From NCBI RefSeq assembly GCF_009739515.1, contig NZ_CP046535.1, positions 1,736,001 through 1,800,000 of the forward strand: a stretch of DNA of 64,000 nucleotides. Reading direction: 5' to 3'. The translations under genes were made by a program, and so were the position numbers. The notes below the pieces were generated by a model. It was not told where the DNA came from, ran no database searches, and worked only from the letters and a program-made list of their open reading frames with translations. Every line of letters begins with the position of its first letter. The first letter of the stretch is position 1. Source of the stretch: Sphingomonas profundi (GTDB lineage Bacteria > Pseudomonadota > Alphaproteobacteria > Sphingomonadales > Sphingomonadaceae). Below, one piece after another: positions 18,601 to 25,509 of this stretch.

Positions 18601-20063
18601 CCGATCTCGCCATCGGCATGCGCTTCGATCGCACGAGCTTTGGCGACATGCTGATCGCCGTGCCGCTCGCCGCCGATCTCTCCCCGCCGCCGGCCGAGAC
18701 GCTGGCCGATCTGCCCACCGATCGCGACCGCTGGATCGTCTTCGCGCCCGGCGACGCCTATGTCTCGCCGCTGTTCCGCCGCATGGTGAGCGATCTCTGC
18801 ACTGCCCGGCTGGACGCGGACATCGTGTATGCCGACGATCTCGCCTTGGGCGAGCAGCGGCTGGGCGACCAGCTGCGCCTGAAGCCGGCGTTCGACGTCA
18901 CCCTGCTGGCCGCCAAGGATGCGATCGGGCCGCCGCTCGTCGTGCGCGCCTCCGCCTTCGCCCGCCTGGGCGGCTTCGCGGCGGAGGCGGGCGCCGCCGC
19001 GCTGGACGATCTGCTGTTCCGCGCCCACGCGCTCGGCATGTCGATCGTCGGCCTGCCGGAGACGCTGCTCGCCTGGAAGGGGGAGCGCCCGATAGTGCCC
19101 CGCGAGGTACGGCGGGCGATGCTGGCCCGGCTGCCCGCCTTCGCCGGCCACGACATCGTCGACGGCCTGGCGGACGACACGCTGGAGATCCGCCGACGCT
19201 TCGCCGGCGACGACGACGCGCCCGAGGTGACGATCGTCATCCCCACCCGCCGCTGCCCGCTGCCCGATGGCGACGGCACCTATCTGGAACGCCTGCTGGC
19301 CGCACTCGCCCGCGCCGACTGGCCGATGGCGCGCCTGCGCGTGATGATCGGCGACGATATCGCCGGCGAGCCTGCCTGGGCGACCGCCGAGTGGCCCTTC
19401 GCGCTGGAGCGGATCGAGACGCCGCGCCCGGCGGGCGAGCCGTTCAACTATGCGGCCAAGATGAACCGCCTGTGGCGTGCCGCCGGCACCGATCATCTGG
19501 TGCTGATGAACGACGATGTCGTGCCGCGCGGCACCGGCTGGCTGCGCGCGCTGATGACGTTCGCGGTGGACGAGAGCGTCGGCGGCGTCGGTGCGCGCCT
19601 TCTGTACGAGGATGGCCGGCTGCAGCATGCCGGCGTGGTGCCGATCTTCGATCTGGTCGCCCACGCCTGGCAGCATCACCGCGCCGACATGCCGACCTAT
19701 CAGGATTGGGCGATCGTCCAGCGCGAATGGTCGATGGTGACGGGCGCGGTGTTCGCCACGCGCCGCGCCCTGCTGGATCAGGTCAACGGGTTCGAGGAGC
19801 GTTTTTCGCTCGAATATAACGACATCGATCTCTGCCTGCGGCTCCGCGCGCTCGGCTACCGCATCGTCTACACGCCGCATGCCGAATTGTGCCACGCCGA
19901 GAAGGTGTCGCGCGGGGAGACGCTGCCGCCGGGGCAGGACCTCGCTCTGTTCCTGGAACGGTGGCACGAGTGGCTGCAGCAGGATCCCTCCTACCACCCG
20001 CACCTGCGCCGCGACCGGGTGGATATCGAGCCTCGTTCGGACCCCACCGCCTGGTATCTCTGA
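15624..20063 (+). CDS. Multidomain glycosyltransferase with TPR, RgpF-like, GT4 and GT2 modules
   Basis: This 1479-residue protein appears to be a chain of modules. TPR-like helices occupy residues 1-105 (LGHMLKESGDANGAVAAYEA). An acidic Glu/Pro linker runs to about 215 and a beta-sandwich from about 220 to 310 (LKGELVSGWAMEP). A rhamnan-synthesis F (RgpF)-like domain lies at 340-590 (VRENRGYDFACWAHAL, LTNDSVFGP), and a GT4 domain at 610-980 (GLGAASRGLI; donor site EGFGLTIAEAMAAGKPVV near 868). A degenerate GT-A-like segment follows (1000-1200), then a family 2 domain at 1201-1455 (EVTIVIPTRR, DHLVLMNDDVVPRG). No membrane segment is seen. It probably assembles a rhamnose-containing surface polysaccharide. 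Confidence 0.88.
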   Translation: MTPFLVKLLASAARKEGNAARDRRDWRGAALAYRRVLALRPEATPIHVQLGHMLKESGDANGAVAAYEAACRLDPADAETLRWLGDLHRREGRLGQACDAFAASHAIDGNAAAASDLEATRALIPATEAGMAEPALADAASAAEPEAADLAIPDPNATDLEAFEPEPAEPEAHVSAAPGLEDRDTLPTKEKPGMPADDPHPIVEPPTPSTEPEHAPAHRQIGHIDALKGELVSGWAMEPDRPGSPVDVEFHAGDNLVGTATADLVRADLAAIGGHGFRTQLDLTGLDGQVWISARLRHTGEELADSPFLVDRSGGSLAPLASTALFEVAKPLTFAAGGELALFVTHSRTGAIKPHVLAHVRALAAEGIATLLIAVGDRPIDIDGPLLDAVAGAIVRENRGYDFACWAHALRIYPQAYAASLLYLTNDSVFGPVDPPRFAATIARVRASAADLVGLTESHEHRWHVQSYFVAIKPRLLSSLALHRFFDDTRMFAAKDDVIQTSEIMLAPVMEAAGFTTEVLFPSHAVRNPTLFGWRELLDAGFPYVKMLLLRGEFPTIDTAGWRELLDAHGFDLPLLDAALAAGMEGWGPVQSYPLLARPRRHMPAPRPLKIAFFGPWNYDNGLGAASRGLIAAIRRCDVLLNLHPIQKPFHVHKSLVPPVPITDFVGPADIAVVHLNPDSWHLLTDDQRALIGAARKRIGHWVWEMAHIPPAWRHDFSSVDRIWAPSGYCARLFEGEGEAPVDVVPYTVPLPETRLTEEDRARLRTAFGVPADRRIILYAFDGSSYLIRKNPMALVRAFAASGLADSGWTLILKTKHLFDRAEEGRALERLAGDTAGVVLINASMSAGEMANLAALCDIYASPHCSEGFGLTIAEAMAAGKPVVATDFGGSTQFLDASCGYPVRAHPWRLEDDFGHYTKGGEWARIDEPALAAALRHAAEAIDAGDTRVGDSARRRVAETLSYDAIGGLIDASFDAVLADDVPISRPTPRIHSDLAIGMRFDRTSFGDMLIAVPLAADLSPPPAETLADLPTDRDRWIVFAPGDAYVSPLFRRMVSDLCTARLDADIVYADDLALGEQRLGDQLRLKPAFDVTLLAAKDAIGPPLVVRASAFARLGGFAAEAGAAALDDLLFRAHALGMSIVGLPETLLAWKGERPIVPREVRRAMLARLPAFAGHDIVDGLADDTLEIRRRFAGDDDAPEVTIVIPTRRCPLPDGDGTYLERLLAALARADWPMARLRVMIGDDIAGEPAWATAEWPFALERIETPRPAGEPFNYAAKMNRLWRAAGTDHLVLMNDDVVPRGTGWLRALMTFAVDESVGGVGARLLYEDGRLQHAGVVPIFDLVAHAWQHHRADMPTYQDWAIVQREWSMVTGAVFATRRALLDQVNGFEERFSLEYNDIDLCLRLRALGYRIVYTPHAELCHAEKVSRGETLPPGQDLALFLERWHEWLQQDPSYHPHLRRDRVDIEPRSDPTAWYL

Positions 20064-20110
20064 CCCCATATCTCCGACCCCGCACCTCCGACCCTGGCAT
20101 CTCTGACAGG
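20056..20110 (+). repeat. Imperfect 14-base tandem repeat over a stop codon
   Basis: Four units of the form ATCTCYGACCCCRY run through the last codons and stop of the 1479-residue glycosyltransferase gene into the space after it: 20056-20069, 20070-20083, 20084-20098 and a partial unit at 20099-20110. The first unit contains the Tyr-Leu-stop end of the gene. Confidence 0.8.
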
Positions 20111-20172
20111 CGCGGCACCGTCGCCAGACGATCGCCGGCTTGCTAGAAGCGTCCGCCACAGGCGGGAGAGGC

Positions 20173-20949
20173 ATGATGGACTATGTATCGGTCGCCGAGG
20201 CACGGGCCATGGCCGGGCTGCGGCTGGCGCTCTCCGTCGGCGTGCCCGGGCCGTGGGGGGAATCGGCGAAGGCGGTGCTGCGGGCGCGCCGCGTGCCGTT
20301 CGTCGCGGTGGCGCAGACGCCGCTCGCCGAGAATGCGGAGCTTCTCGCCTGGACCGGCGTGCGCAACGCACCCGTCGCGGTGCTGGACGACGAGCCGGCG
20401 GCCTGCGGCTGGCGCGATATCCTGATGCTCGCCGAACGCCTGGGCAGCGGCCCCTCGCTGCTGCCGGACGATGCCGGCGATCGCGCCGCCTGCCTGGCGC
20501 TCGCCCACGATATCTGCGGCGAGGACGGGATCGGGTGGAACCGTCGCCTCTCGATCATGGCCGCCGTCGATCGCGGCCAGCCGGCCGCGGAGATGCCTGC
20601 CTACCTGCGGGCGATGCGCGCCGGCTACGGCGCCGGCATCCAGCCGGCGGAGGCGGCGCCGGCGCGGATCGCCGCGATCCTGCACGCCATCGCCGCCCGC
20701 CTGCACGCGCAGCAGGCGCAGGGCCGCACCTATCTGTTCGGCGATCGCCTGAGCGCGGCCGATCTCTACTGGGCCTGCTTCTCGCAGATGATCGTGCCCT
20801 TGCCGCAGGAGGTGAACCCGATGCCCGCCTATCTCCGCCCGCTATACGAGACGATCGAGCCGGAGATCGCCGCCGCGATCGATCCGATCCTGCTCACCCA
20901 TCGCGACCGGATCTATCGCGACCATATCGGCCTGCCGCTGGATTACTGA
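20173..20949 (+). CDS. Glutathione S-transferase family protein
   Basis: This is a 258-residue protein with a glutathione-transferase layout. The N-terminal thioredoxin-like part has VPGPWGESAKAVLRARRVP and TGVRNAPVAVLDDEPA, where the cis-Pro before Val is the glutathione-binding position. The C-terminal part is helical and includes YLFGDRLSAADLYWACF, the family's N-capping motif region. It may conjugate or reduce small electrophiles, but the substrate is unknown. The ATG at 20173 follows GGGAGAGGC. The next transferase gene starts one base after its stop, so the two are translated together and may act on a shared substrate. Confidence 0.8.
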   Translation: MMDYVSVAEARAMAGLRLALSVGVPGPWGESAKAVLRARRVPFVAVAQTPLAENAELLAWTGVRNAPVAVLDDEPAACGWRDILMLAERLGSGPSLLPDDAGDRAACLALAHDICGEDGIGWNRRLSIMAAVDRGQPAAEMPAYLRAMRAGYGAGIQPAEAAPARIAAILHAIAARLHAQQAQGRTYLFGDRLSAADLYWACFSQMIVPLPQEVNPMPAYLRPLYETIEPEIAAAIDPILLTHRDRIYRDHIGLPLDY

Positions 20950-20950
20950 C

Positions 20951-21643
20951 ATGATCGATTTCTACCACTTCCCGTCGCCCAACACCTGGAAGGTGGCGAT
21001 CATGCTCGAGGAGTGCGGCCTGCCCTACCGGGTGCGCATCGTCGATATCGCCGCCGATCAGCAGTTCGCCCCCGACTTCCTGGCGATCTCGCCGAACAAC
21101 CGGGTGCCCGCGATCGTCGATCACGATGCGCCGGGCGGCCCCCGGTCGGTGTTCGAATCGGGCGCGATCCTGGTCTATCTGGCGGAGAAGACCGGCCGCT
21201 TCCTCGCCGCCGAAGGGCCGGCGCGGACGGAGGCGTTCGAGTGGCTGTTCTGGCAGCATGGCGGGCTCGGCCCGATGGCCGGGCAGGCGCACCATTTCGC
21301 CCGCGCGGCACCGCCCGGCAACGACTATGCCGCCGCCCGCTACGTGGCGGAGGCGGCGCGGCTCTACGGCGTGCTCGACCGGCGGCTGGCCGGGCGCGCG
21401 TGGATCGCCGGCGACTACGGCGTCGCCGACATCGCCTGCTGGGGCTGGGTGTGGTTCCACCGCATGCACGGCCAGTCCCTCGCCGATTTCCCGCAGGTGC
21501 GCCGCTGGTTCAACGCGATGGCGGCGCGGCCGGCGGTGGCACGCGGCCGCGCCGTCGGCGTTGCCGACCTGTCGGTGGAGCGGCAGGCGATTTACGACGG
21601 ACCCTATTACGCGGCCGCCGACGATCCCGCGCGGGACAGCTGA
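20951..21643 (+). CDS. Glutathione S-transferase, YghU/YfcG-like
   Basis: This 230-residue glutathione transferase has an N-terminal domain reading FYHFPSPNTWKVAIMLEE and ISPNNRVPAIVDHD. The motif NTWK followed by SPNNRVPAI resembles the Nu-class YfcG/YghU enzymes, which have strong disulfide reductase activity on glutathione disulfides. FESGAILVYLAEKTGRF holds the Glu-Ser pair that binds the gamma-glutamyl group. The C-terminal helices include DYGVADIACWGWVW. The gene begins one base after the preceding transferase stop. Electron donor and in vivo substrate are not shown by sequence. Confidence 0.88.
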   Translation: MIDFYHFPSPNTWKVAIMLEECGLPYRVRIVDIAADQQFAPDFLAISPNNRVPAIVDHDAPGGPRSVFESGAILVYLAEKTGRFLAAEGPARTEAFEWLFWQHGGLGPMAGQAHHFARAAPPGNDYAAARYVAEAARLYGVLDRRLAGRAWIAGDYGVADIACWGWVWFHRMHGQSLADFPQVRRWFNAMAARPAVARGRAVGVADLSVERQAIYDGPYYAAADDPARDS

Positions 21644-21658
21644 GCGGCGCGCGGCAGC

Positions 21659-21850
21659 GTGGCGCTCGATCCGTTGTCGCGCGGCGATCGCGCCGCCACT
21701 CTCGCGGCGGTCGCGGGTTTCGGCCTGCTCGTGTTCGAGCGGATATGGCTGGCCAGCGACATCGCCTTCCTGATCGCGCTCGCCTTGCTGTTCGCCGCTG
21801 CCGCCCACTTCGCGCTCGCCACCACCCGGATGCGGCGGGACGATGGCTGA
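21659..21850 (+). CDS. Small two-helix membrane protein
   Basis: This is a 63-residue hypothetical protein with two hydrophobic stretches (about residues 13-28 and 34-53, AFLIALALLFAAAAHFAL) ending in a basic tail TTRMRRDDG. The start would be a GTG 15 bases after the glutathione transferase stop, with a weak GCGGCAG upstream. No family is recognised. Codon usage and position suggest a third member of the transferase operon, but its reality is less certain than its neighbours. A 13-base tandem repeat begins at its stop codon. Confidence 0.5.
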   Translation: MALDPLSRGDRAATLAAVAGFGLLVFERIWLASDIAFLIALALLFAAAAHFALATTRMRRDDG

Positions 21851-21883
21851 GACTTGGGGCTGAGACTTGGGGCTGAGGCCTGA
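21845..21883 (+). repeat. 13-base tandem repeat over a stop codon
   Basis: GGCTGAGACTTGG occurs twice without a change (21845-21857, 21858-21870), and a third copy starts at 21871 and decays after GGCTGAG. The first unit includes the TGA stop of the small membrane protein gene. Confidence 0.85.
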
Positions 21884-21951
21884 GACCGAGGCTTGGTGCC
21901 GGCCCGCTTGCTCTGATATCATCGACGCGGCAGGCAGGCGGAGGAAGGGGA

Positions 21952-22254
21952 ATGACCGACGACGAGCGATCGCGCGCCACCGCGCAGGCGCATGTCGCGC
22001 TGTACCACGTCACCACCCTGATCCTGGCCGCGCTCGTCGATCGCGGCGTGCTGGCGCCGGCCGAGGCGGCCGGCATCGTCCGCGATGCGGCGCACACGCT
22101 GGAACCGATCGGGCAGGACAGCGAGTTGCTGATGCTCTGGCGCGAACGCTACGAACAGGTGGCGGAAGAACTGGCGGCGGCCCCGCCGGGCAAGCCGTTG
22201 CAGCCGAGCCCCTTCCCGTCCTACGCGCTGCAATGGGGCCGCAAGCCGGCCTGA
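21952..22254 (+). CDS. Conserved hypothetical protein, all-helical
   Basis: This is a 100-residue soluble protein, predicted mainly helical (for example AHVALYHVTTLILAALVDRG and DSELLMLWRERYEQVAEELA), with a Pro-rich end. A strong ribosome site GGAGGAAGGGG precedes the ATG, which supports a real gene. There is no signal peptide, and I recognise no family or function. It ends ten bases before the stop of the convergent tadA. Confidence 0.65.
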   Translation: MTDDERSRATAQAHVALYHVTTLILAALVDRGVLAPAEAAGIVRDAAHTLEPIGQDSELLMLWRERYEQVAEELAAAPPGKPLQPSPFPSYALQWGRKPA

Positions 22255-22264
22255 ACCACCCGCC

Positions 22265-22717
22265 TCACCGGCGCGCGCCGAAGAAGGCGCGCAGCATGGC
22301 CGCCGACTCCGGCTCGCCGATGCCGCAGTAGATTTCGGGACGGTGATGGCAGGTCGGCTGGGCGAACAGCCGCGGGCCGTGCGCTACGGCGCCGCCCTTG
22401 GGATCGGCCGCGCCATAATAGAGCCGGGCGATGCGGGCGTGGGCGATGGCGCCGGCGCACATCGCGCAAGGCTCAAGCGTCACCCACAGGTCGCAGTCGA
22501 CCAGGCGTTCCGCTTCGAGTGCCTCGGCGGCACGGCGGATGGCGATCATCTCGGCGTGGGCGGTCGGGTCGCGCAGGCTGCGCATCGCGTTGGCGGACGT
22601 TGCGACAACCGCCTGCCCGCGCATCACCACCGCACCGACGGGTACTTCCCCCGCCAGCGCTGCCTCTCGCGCGAGATCGAGCGCGAGGCGCATCGGCGAT
22701 GGCAGCGGGAACGGCAT
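22265..22717 (-). CDS. tadA: tRNA adenosine(34) deaminase
   Basis: This 150-residue zinc deaminase converts A34 to inosine in the anticodon of tRNA-Arg(ACG), an essential step for reading CGN codons. The cytidine-deaminase-type motifs are complete: H54-A-E56, with Glu56 as proton shuttle, and P83-C-A-M-C87 for zinc. The conserved start LALDLAREAALAGEVPVGAV is normal for TadA, as is the length. Two small membrane protein genes lie upstream on the same strand with a 52-base gap, so co-transcription is possible but has no obvious functional meaning. Confidence 0.95.
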   Translation of the reverse strand: MPFPLPSPMRLALDLAREAALAGEVPVGAVVMRGQAVVATSANAMRSLRDPTAHAEMIAIRRAAEALEAERLVDCDLWVTLEPCAMCAGAIAHARIARLYYGAADPKGGAVAHGPRLFAQPTCHHRPEIYCGIGEPESAAMLRAFFGARR

Positions 22718-22769
22718 CGAACCACCTAAACCGATCCCGCATCGTACGGAACCGGATAAGGCGAAGGCG

Positions 22770-22985
22770 CTAGGCGGTCCGTGCCCGTCGGATAAAGTCC
22801 GGCCGCAGCACCATTACCAGCGCGAATACGACTCCCGGCAGAAATCCCACGCAGGTGAGCGCCGCGGCGATCCAGAACGGCGCGCCCAATCCGTGCATCA
22901 GGTACACGCCGAGCGGCGGCAGCAGGAGCGCGGCGACGATGGCCGCCGCGCTCGCAGTTGCAGGAGTGGACGGCTTACTTGCCAT
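22770..22985 (-). CDS. YqaE/Pmp3 family small membrane protein
   Basis: This 71-residue protein has two transmembrane helices. The pattern AALLLPPLGVYLMHG, then CVGFLPGVVFALVMV, is the PMP3 (YqaE/Esi3) family signature, in which LPPLGV marks helix 1 and FLPG the turn before helix 2. Members are induced by salt, cold or membrane stress and affect membrane potential. I chose the ATG at 22985 because it overlaps the end of the upstream small gene by 11 bases. Longer frames upstream have no domain character. Confidence 0.85.
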   Translation of the reverse strand: MASKPSTPATASAAAIVAALLLPPLGVYLMHGLGAPFWIAAALTCVGFLPGVVFALVMVLRPDFIRRARTA

Positions 22986-23244
22986 CGGCCTTCTGCACGC
23001 CCACCACCGGAACGTCGATGCTCTCCTTCTTGGTGCCGACCTCGACCTTCGGCACGTCAACCGACGTCTCCTTGGTGCCGACCACCACCTTGCCCACGTC
23101 CGCATCGACGGACGGCGCGCGGCCACCCTCGACCGACACCTCCGGCAGCTTGCCGGCGTCGCCGCTGAGGTTGACGAAACCGGTCGCGACCGCGACGATG
23201 GCAAGCAACACGACGATGACGAGTGCGATGAGCGCTGCGCGCAT
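22975..23244 (-). CDS. Small membrane-anchored protein with internal repeats
   Basis: This is an 89-residue protein. One N-terminal hydrophobic helix (residues 3-22, AALIALVIVVLLAIVAVATG) anchors an exported or periplasmic tail. The tail repeats a short strand-like unit: KVVVGTKETSVDVP, then KVEVGTKKESIDVP. A start codon follows AAAGGGC. The gene overlaps the PMP3-type gene by 11 bases, so both are probably made together as a stress-related membrane pair, which is inference from context. I know of no experimentally defined family. Confidence 0.7.
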   Translation of the reverse strand: MRAALIALVIVVLLAIVAVATGFVNLSGDAGKLPEVSVEGGRAPSVDADVGKVVVGTKETSVDVPKVEVGTKKESIDVPVVGVQKADGK

Positions 23245-23327
23245 ATTATGCCCTTTCAGATTATGACGTGGCCTGAACGTACTCGCCCCGTAACGGTTGC
23301 ACGTGTACCATGCATTCCGGCGGTCAG

Positions 23328-23356
23328 TTGACGAATCGTGCCCCTGACGTTATCCG
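23328..23356 (+). promoter_or_regulatory. Candidate sigma-70 promoter for rpmB
   Basis: TTGACG at 23328-23333 and TATCCG at 23351-23356 are separated by 17 bases and lie about 40 bases before the rpmB start. The -35 box matches the consensus at five of six positions, and the -10 box is weaker. Confidence 0.5.
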
Positions 23357-23396
23357 CCGCGTCTTTCCGGGCAACCGAATAGCAGGACGATAAAGC

Positions 23397-23681
23397 ATGG
23401 CGCGCATCTGCGAGCTGACCGGCAAGGGCCGGCAGGTGGGTCACAACGTATCCCACGCGAACAACAAGACGAAGCGGACGTTTTTGCCCAACCTGCAGAA
23501 CGTCACCCTGCTGTCCGATGCGCTGGGCACCGGCGTGAAGCTGCGCGTGTCGACCCACGGCCTGCGCTCGGTCGAGCATGTCGGCGGGCTCGACAACTGG
23601 CTGCTGAAGACCTCGGATACCGATCTCTCGCTGCGTGCGCGTCGCCTGAAGCGCGATATCGCCAAGAAGATCGCCGCCTGA
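23397..23681 (+). CDS. rpmB: 50S ribosomal protein L28
   Basis: This 94-residue ribosomal protein begins [20 protein letters not shown] and contains the L28 core [11 protein letters not shown], then [15 protein letters not shown]. The basic C-terminus ([15 protein letters not shown]) is typical of the long alphaproteobacterial form. L28 binds 23S rRNA near the E site. The gene stands alone, without rpmG beside it. A likely promoter lies upstream and a very stable hairpin pair downstream, so it is probably a monocistronic transcript. Confidence 0.97.
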   Translation: MARICELTGKGRQVGHNVSHANNKTKRTFLPNLQNVTLLSDALGTGVKLRVSTHGLRSVEHVGGLDNWLLKTSDTDLSLRARRLKRDIAKKIAA

Positions 23682-23685
23682 TCGC

Positions 23686-23756
23686 CACCCCGGCCGCGGC
23701 CGGGGTGCATGACGGCAGAGAGCCGGCCGACGCCCGTGCGTCGGCCGGCTCTCTGC
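23686..23756. terminator. Double hairpin between rpmB and the convergent esterase gene
   Basis: The first palindrome is at 23686-23707, CACCCCGGCCG and its complement. The second, at 23715-23756, is a perfect 19-bp stem (arms 23715-23733 and 23738-23756) with the 4-base loop CCGT. Being symmetrical, it can stop transcription from both sides. Neither hairpin has a good T-run. Confidence 0.75.
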
Positions 23757-23772
23757 GTCGCGGTCGGTCGCG

Positions 23773-24759
23773 TCACCGATCCGGGTGCTCCGGGCCGAGA
23801 TCGGCCGGCAGGGCAAACTTCATCAGCAGGGTCCGTTGCAGCGGGCTGAAATTGTCGTCGGAGGCGATCCACAGGATCAGCCGGCCGCCCTCGCGCGAAA
23901 CCGCCATCGCCTCCATATTGTCCACCGTCAGCGGCGGCACCAGCTGCGCGATCTCCACGGCGGCGGATGCGTGGCCGGCGCGGATCGTCGCCGGATCGAA
24001 CAGGCCGACGATCGCCGTCAGGCCCTGCATCAGACTAACGCGCCTATGCAGCAGCAGCAGCCGGCCGTCCGGCAGCTCGGTCGCGTCCGTCACCTTGTAG
24101 CCGGCCGGCGCGCGATAGCCGGCCAGGATCGGCGGCGGCCCGGCCTCCACCGGGTCGTGCCCGAACAGCAGCAGGGCGGTCGATCGCTCCGGCCCGGCGC
24201 CGCCTTCCGAGAAGATCAGGAAGCGGCCGTCGCGCAGGCGCACCATCGCCTCCGGCCCCTCATTCTGCGGCCAGCCGCGCATCGCCGCCGGCTCGGCATG
24301 GGCCTGCGCGCGCACCGCGCCGGCATCGTAGCGCCAAACGGCATTGTGATATTCGAAGCCGATCCAGATGCGGCCGGTCGCCGGATCGCGGGTCATCGAT
24401 TCGGCGTCGCGATCCGATTTGCCCAGGCCGTCGCCCGGGCCGGCCGGCAGCGGCCCGCGCACCCGCCCCATCGGCACGCCACGCGCGAAGCCGATGTCGA
24501 ACAGCGTTCCGGCATCGCTCGTCGCCAGCAGCCGCCCGTCGTTCCACACCATCGCGGAGAGGCCGCCGAAGCGGCTGTCGCTGCTCGCCAGCTCCCATCC
24601 GCCCAAATACCGCAGCCGTCCCACCCGCACCCTGGCCGGATCGGCGCGATCGAGCGCCACCGCCGTCGCCCGGATCGCCGGCGAGCTCAGCGGCGCCGAG
24701 GCGGAGGCGAGCACCACGAGCAGGCACAGGCCCACGATCGACAGGCAGATTGAACGCAT
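23773..24759 (-). CDS. Esterase-like activity of phytase family protein
   Basis: This 328-residue secreted protein has a cleavable signal peptide (residues 1-21, ICLSIVGLCLLVVLASASA). The rest matches the beta-propeller-like domain named esterase-like activity of phytase, with FGGLSAMVWNDGRLLATSDAG, GDGLGKSDRDAESMTRD, WIGFEYHNAVWRYD, NEGPEAMVRL and VDNMEAMAVSREGG, a set of acidic loops likely to bind calcium. Proteins of this domain hydrolyse phosphate or carboxylic esters, and the natural substrate is unknown. The gene is convergent with rpmB and divergent from the glycine-zipper gene. Confidence 0.83.
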   Translation of the reverse strand: MRSICLSIVGLCLLVVLASASAPLSSPAIRATAVALDRADPARVRVGRLRYLGGWELASSDSRFGGLSAMVWNDGRLLATSDAGTLFDIGFARGVPMGRVRGPLPAGPGDGLGKSDRDAESMTRDPATGRIWIGFEYHNAVWRYDAGAVRAQAHAEPAAMRGWPQNEGPEAMVRLRDGRFLIFSEGGAGPERSTALLLFGHDPVEAGPPPILAGYRAPAGYKVTDATELPDGRLLLLHRRVSLMQGLTAIVGLFDPATIRAGHASAAVEIAQLVPPLTVDNMEAMAVSREGGRLILWIASDDNFSPLQRTLLMKFALPADLGPEHPDR

Positions 24760-24796
24760 GCCGCCCCCTTAGCGTTGATCGCCCACGATGCCCAAC

Positions 24797-24849
24797 CTGA
24801 ACGCCGGACATCTACCGCTTTGTGAACGGCGGCTAAATTCGGCGTTCAG
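24797..24849. promoter_or_regulatory. 10-base inverted repeat in a divergent promoter region
   Basis: CTGAACGCCG (24797-24806) and CGGCGTTCAG (24840-24849) are perfect inverted copies 33 bases apart. They lie between the divergent esterase gene and glycine-zipper gene. This could be a regulator binding pair or a hairpin in the leader of the rightward transcript. Confidence 0.4.
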
Positions 24850-24957
24850 CACGGGCTCACGCGAATCGCTGCAGAAGGGCGCCATGCCGAGGAGGTCTCG
24901 GTGCCGCCACGCGGCGGCCGCGACCCACGGGAACGGCTTTCGAGTCAGGAGACAGTC

Positions 24958-25461
24958 ATGCTGGGCAAGACCATCACCCTTTCCGCCATCGCCGCCATGG
25001 CCGCCGCCGGCATGGTGCCGGCCGCAGCGCAGGCGCGGCCCTGGGATGGCGGCTACGCATCGGGCGGCTACGTGCAGCCGGTTCGCGGCGACCGCTATTA
25101 TGGTCGCGGCGGCTATGGCGGGCGCGGCTACTACGGCGGCGATCGCGGCTATTACGGGCGCGGCTACGGCGGCGGCTATTATGGCGGGCGCGGCTACTAT
25201 GACGGCCGGGGCTATTATGGCGGACGCGGCGGCTACTATGCCGATCGCGGCTATTACGGGCGCGGGCGGGGCTCTTACGGTCGCGGCTATCGCTGCCGCG
25301 ACAACGGCACCGGCGGCACGATCATCGGCGCCATCGCTGGCGGCCTGCTCGGCAACGAGATCGGCCAGGGCCGCTACAATCGCGGCGACGGCACCACCGG
25401 CGCGATCCTTGGCGCCGGCGTCGGCGCGCTCGCCGGCCGCGCGATCGATCGCAACTGCTGA
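24958..25461 (+). CDS. Glycine-zipper outer-membrane-type protein with GYYGGRG repeats
   Basis: This is a 167-residue secreted protein. The signal peptide (residues 1-26, ending PAAAQA) is followed by about 80 residues of Gly/Tyr/Arg repeats such as RGYYGGDRGYYGRGYGGG. The C-terminal glycine-zipper 2TM domain (GTGGTIIGAIAGGLLGNEIG, then GAILGAGVGALAGRAID) resembles SlyB/Pcp-type domains that insert into or lie on the outer membrane. The ATG at 24958 follows CAGGAGAC. The Cys pair (CRDNGT and the last residue) may form a disulfide. It is probably envelope-associated, and its exact role is unknown. Confidence 0.8.
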   Translation: MLGKTITLSAIAAMAAAGMVPAAAQARPWDGGYASGGYVQPVRGDRYYGRGGYGGRGYYGGDRGYYGRGYGGGYYGGRGYYDGRGYYGGRGGYYADRGYYGRGRGSYGRGYRCRDNGTGGTIIGAIAGGLLGNEIGQGRYNRGDGTTGAILGAGVGALAGRAIDRNC

Positions 25462-25509
25462 GGCTTCGCTCACGTATCTCAAGGATCCCTCGGGTGGCGT
25501 AACGAGGGC

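Noticed and set aside
15591-20174. A 1527-codon open frame on the minus strand opposite the large glycosyltransferase gene
   Set aside because: It mirrors the GC-rich third-position bias of the real gene. Its translation is low-complexity His/Arg/Gly/Ala with no domain, and the plus-strand product has several clear enzyme domains.
23285-23320. Possible EcfG-type (GGAAC and CGTT) stress promoter for the small membrane genes
   Set aside because: The best match reads GGAAT with 18 bases to CGTT, one base off in the -35 box and outside the 16-17 spacing.
25085-25300. Repeats in the glycine-rich gene considered as a repeat array
   Set aside because: They follow codon phase and encode GYYGGRG-type residues within a gene with a signal peptide and a glycine-zipper end.
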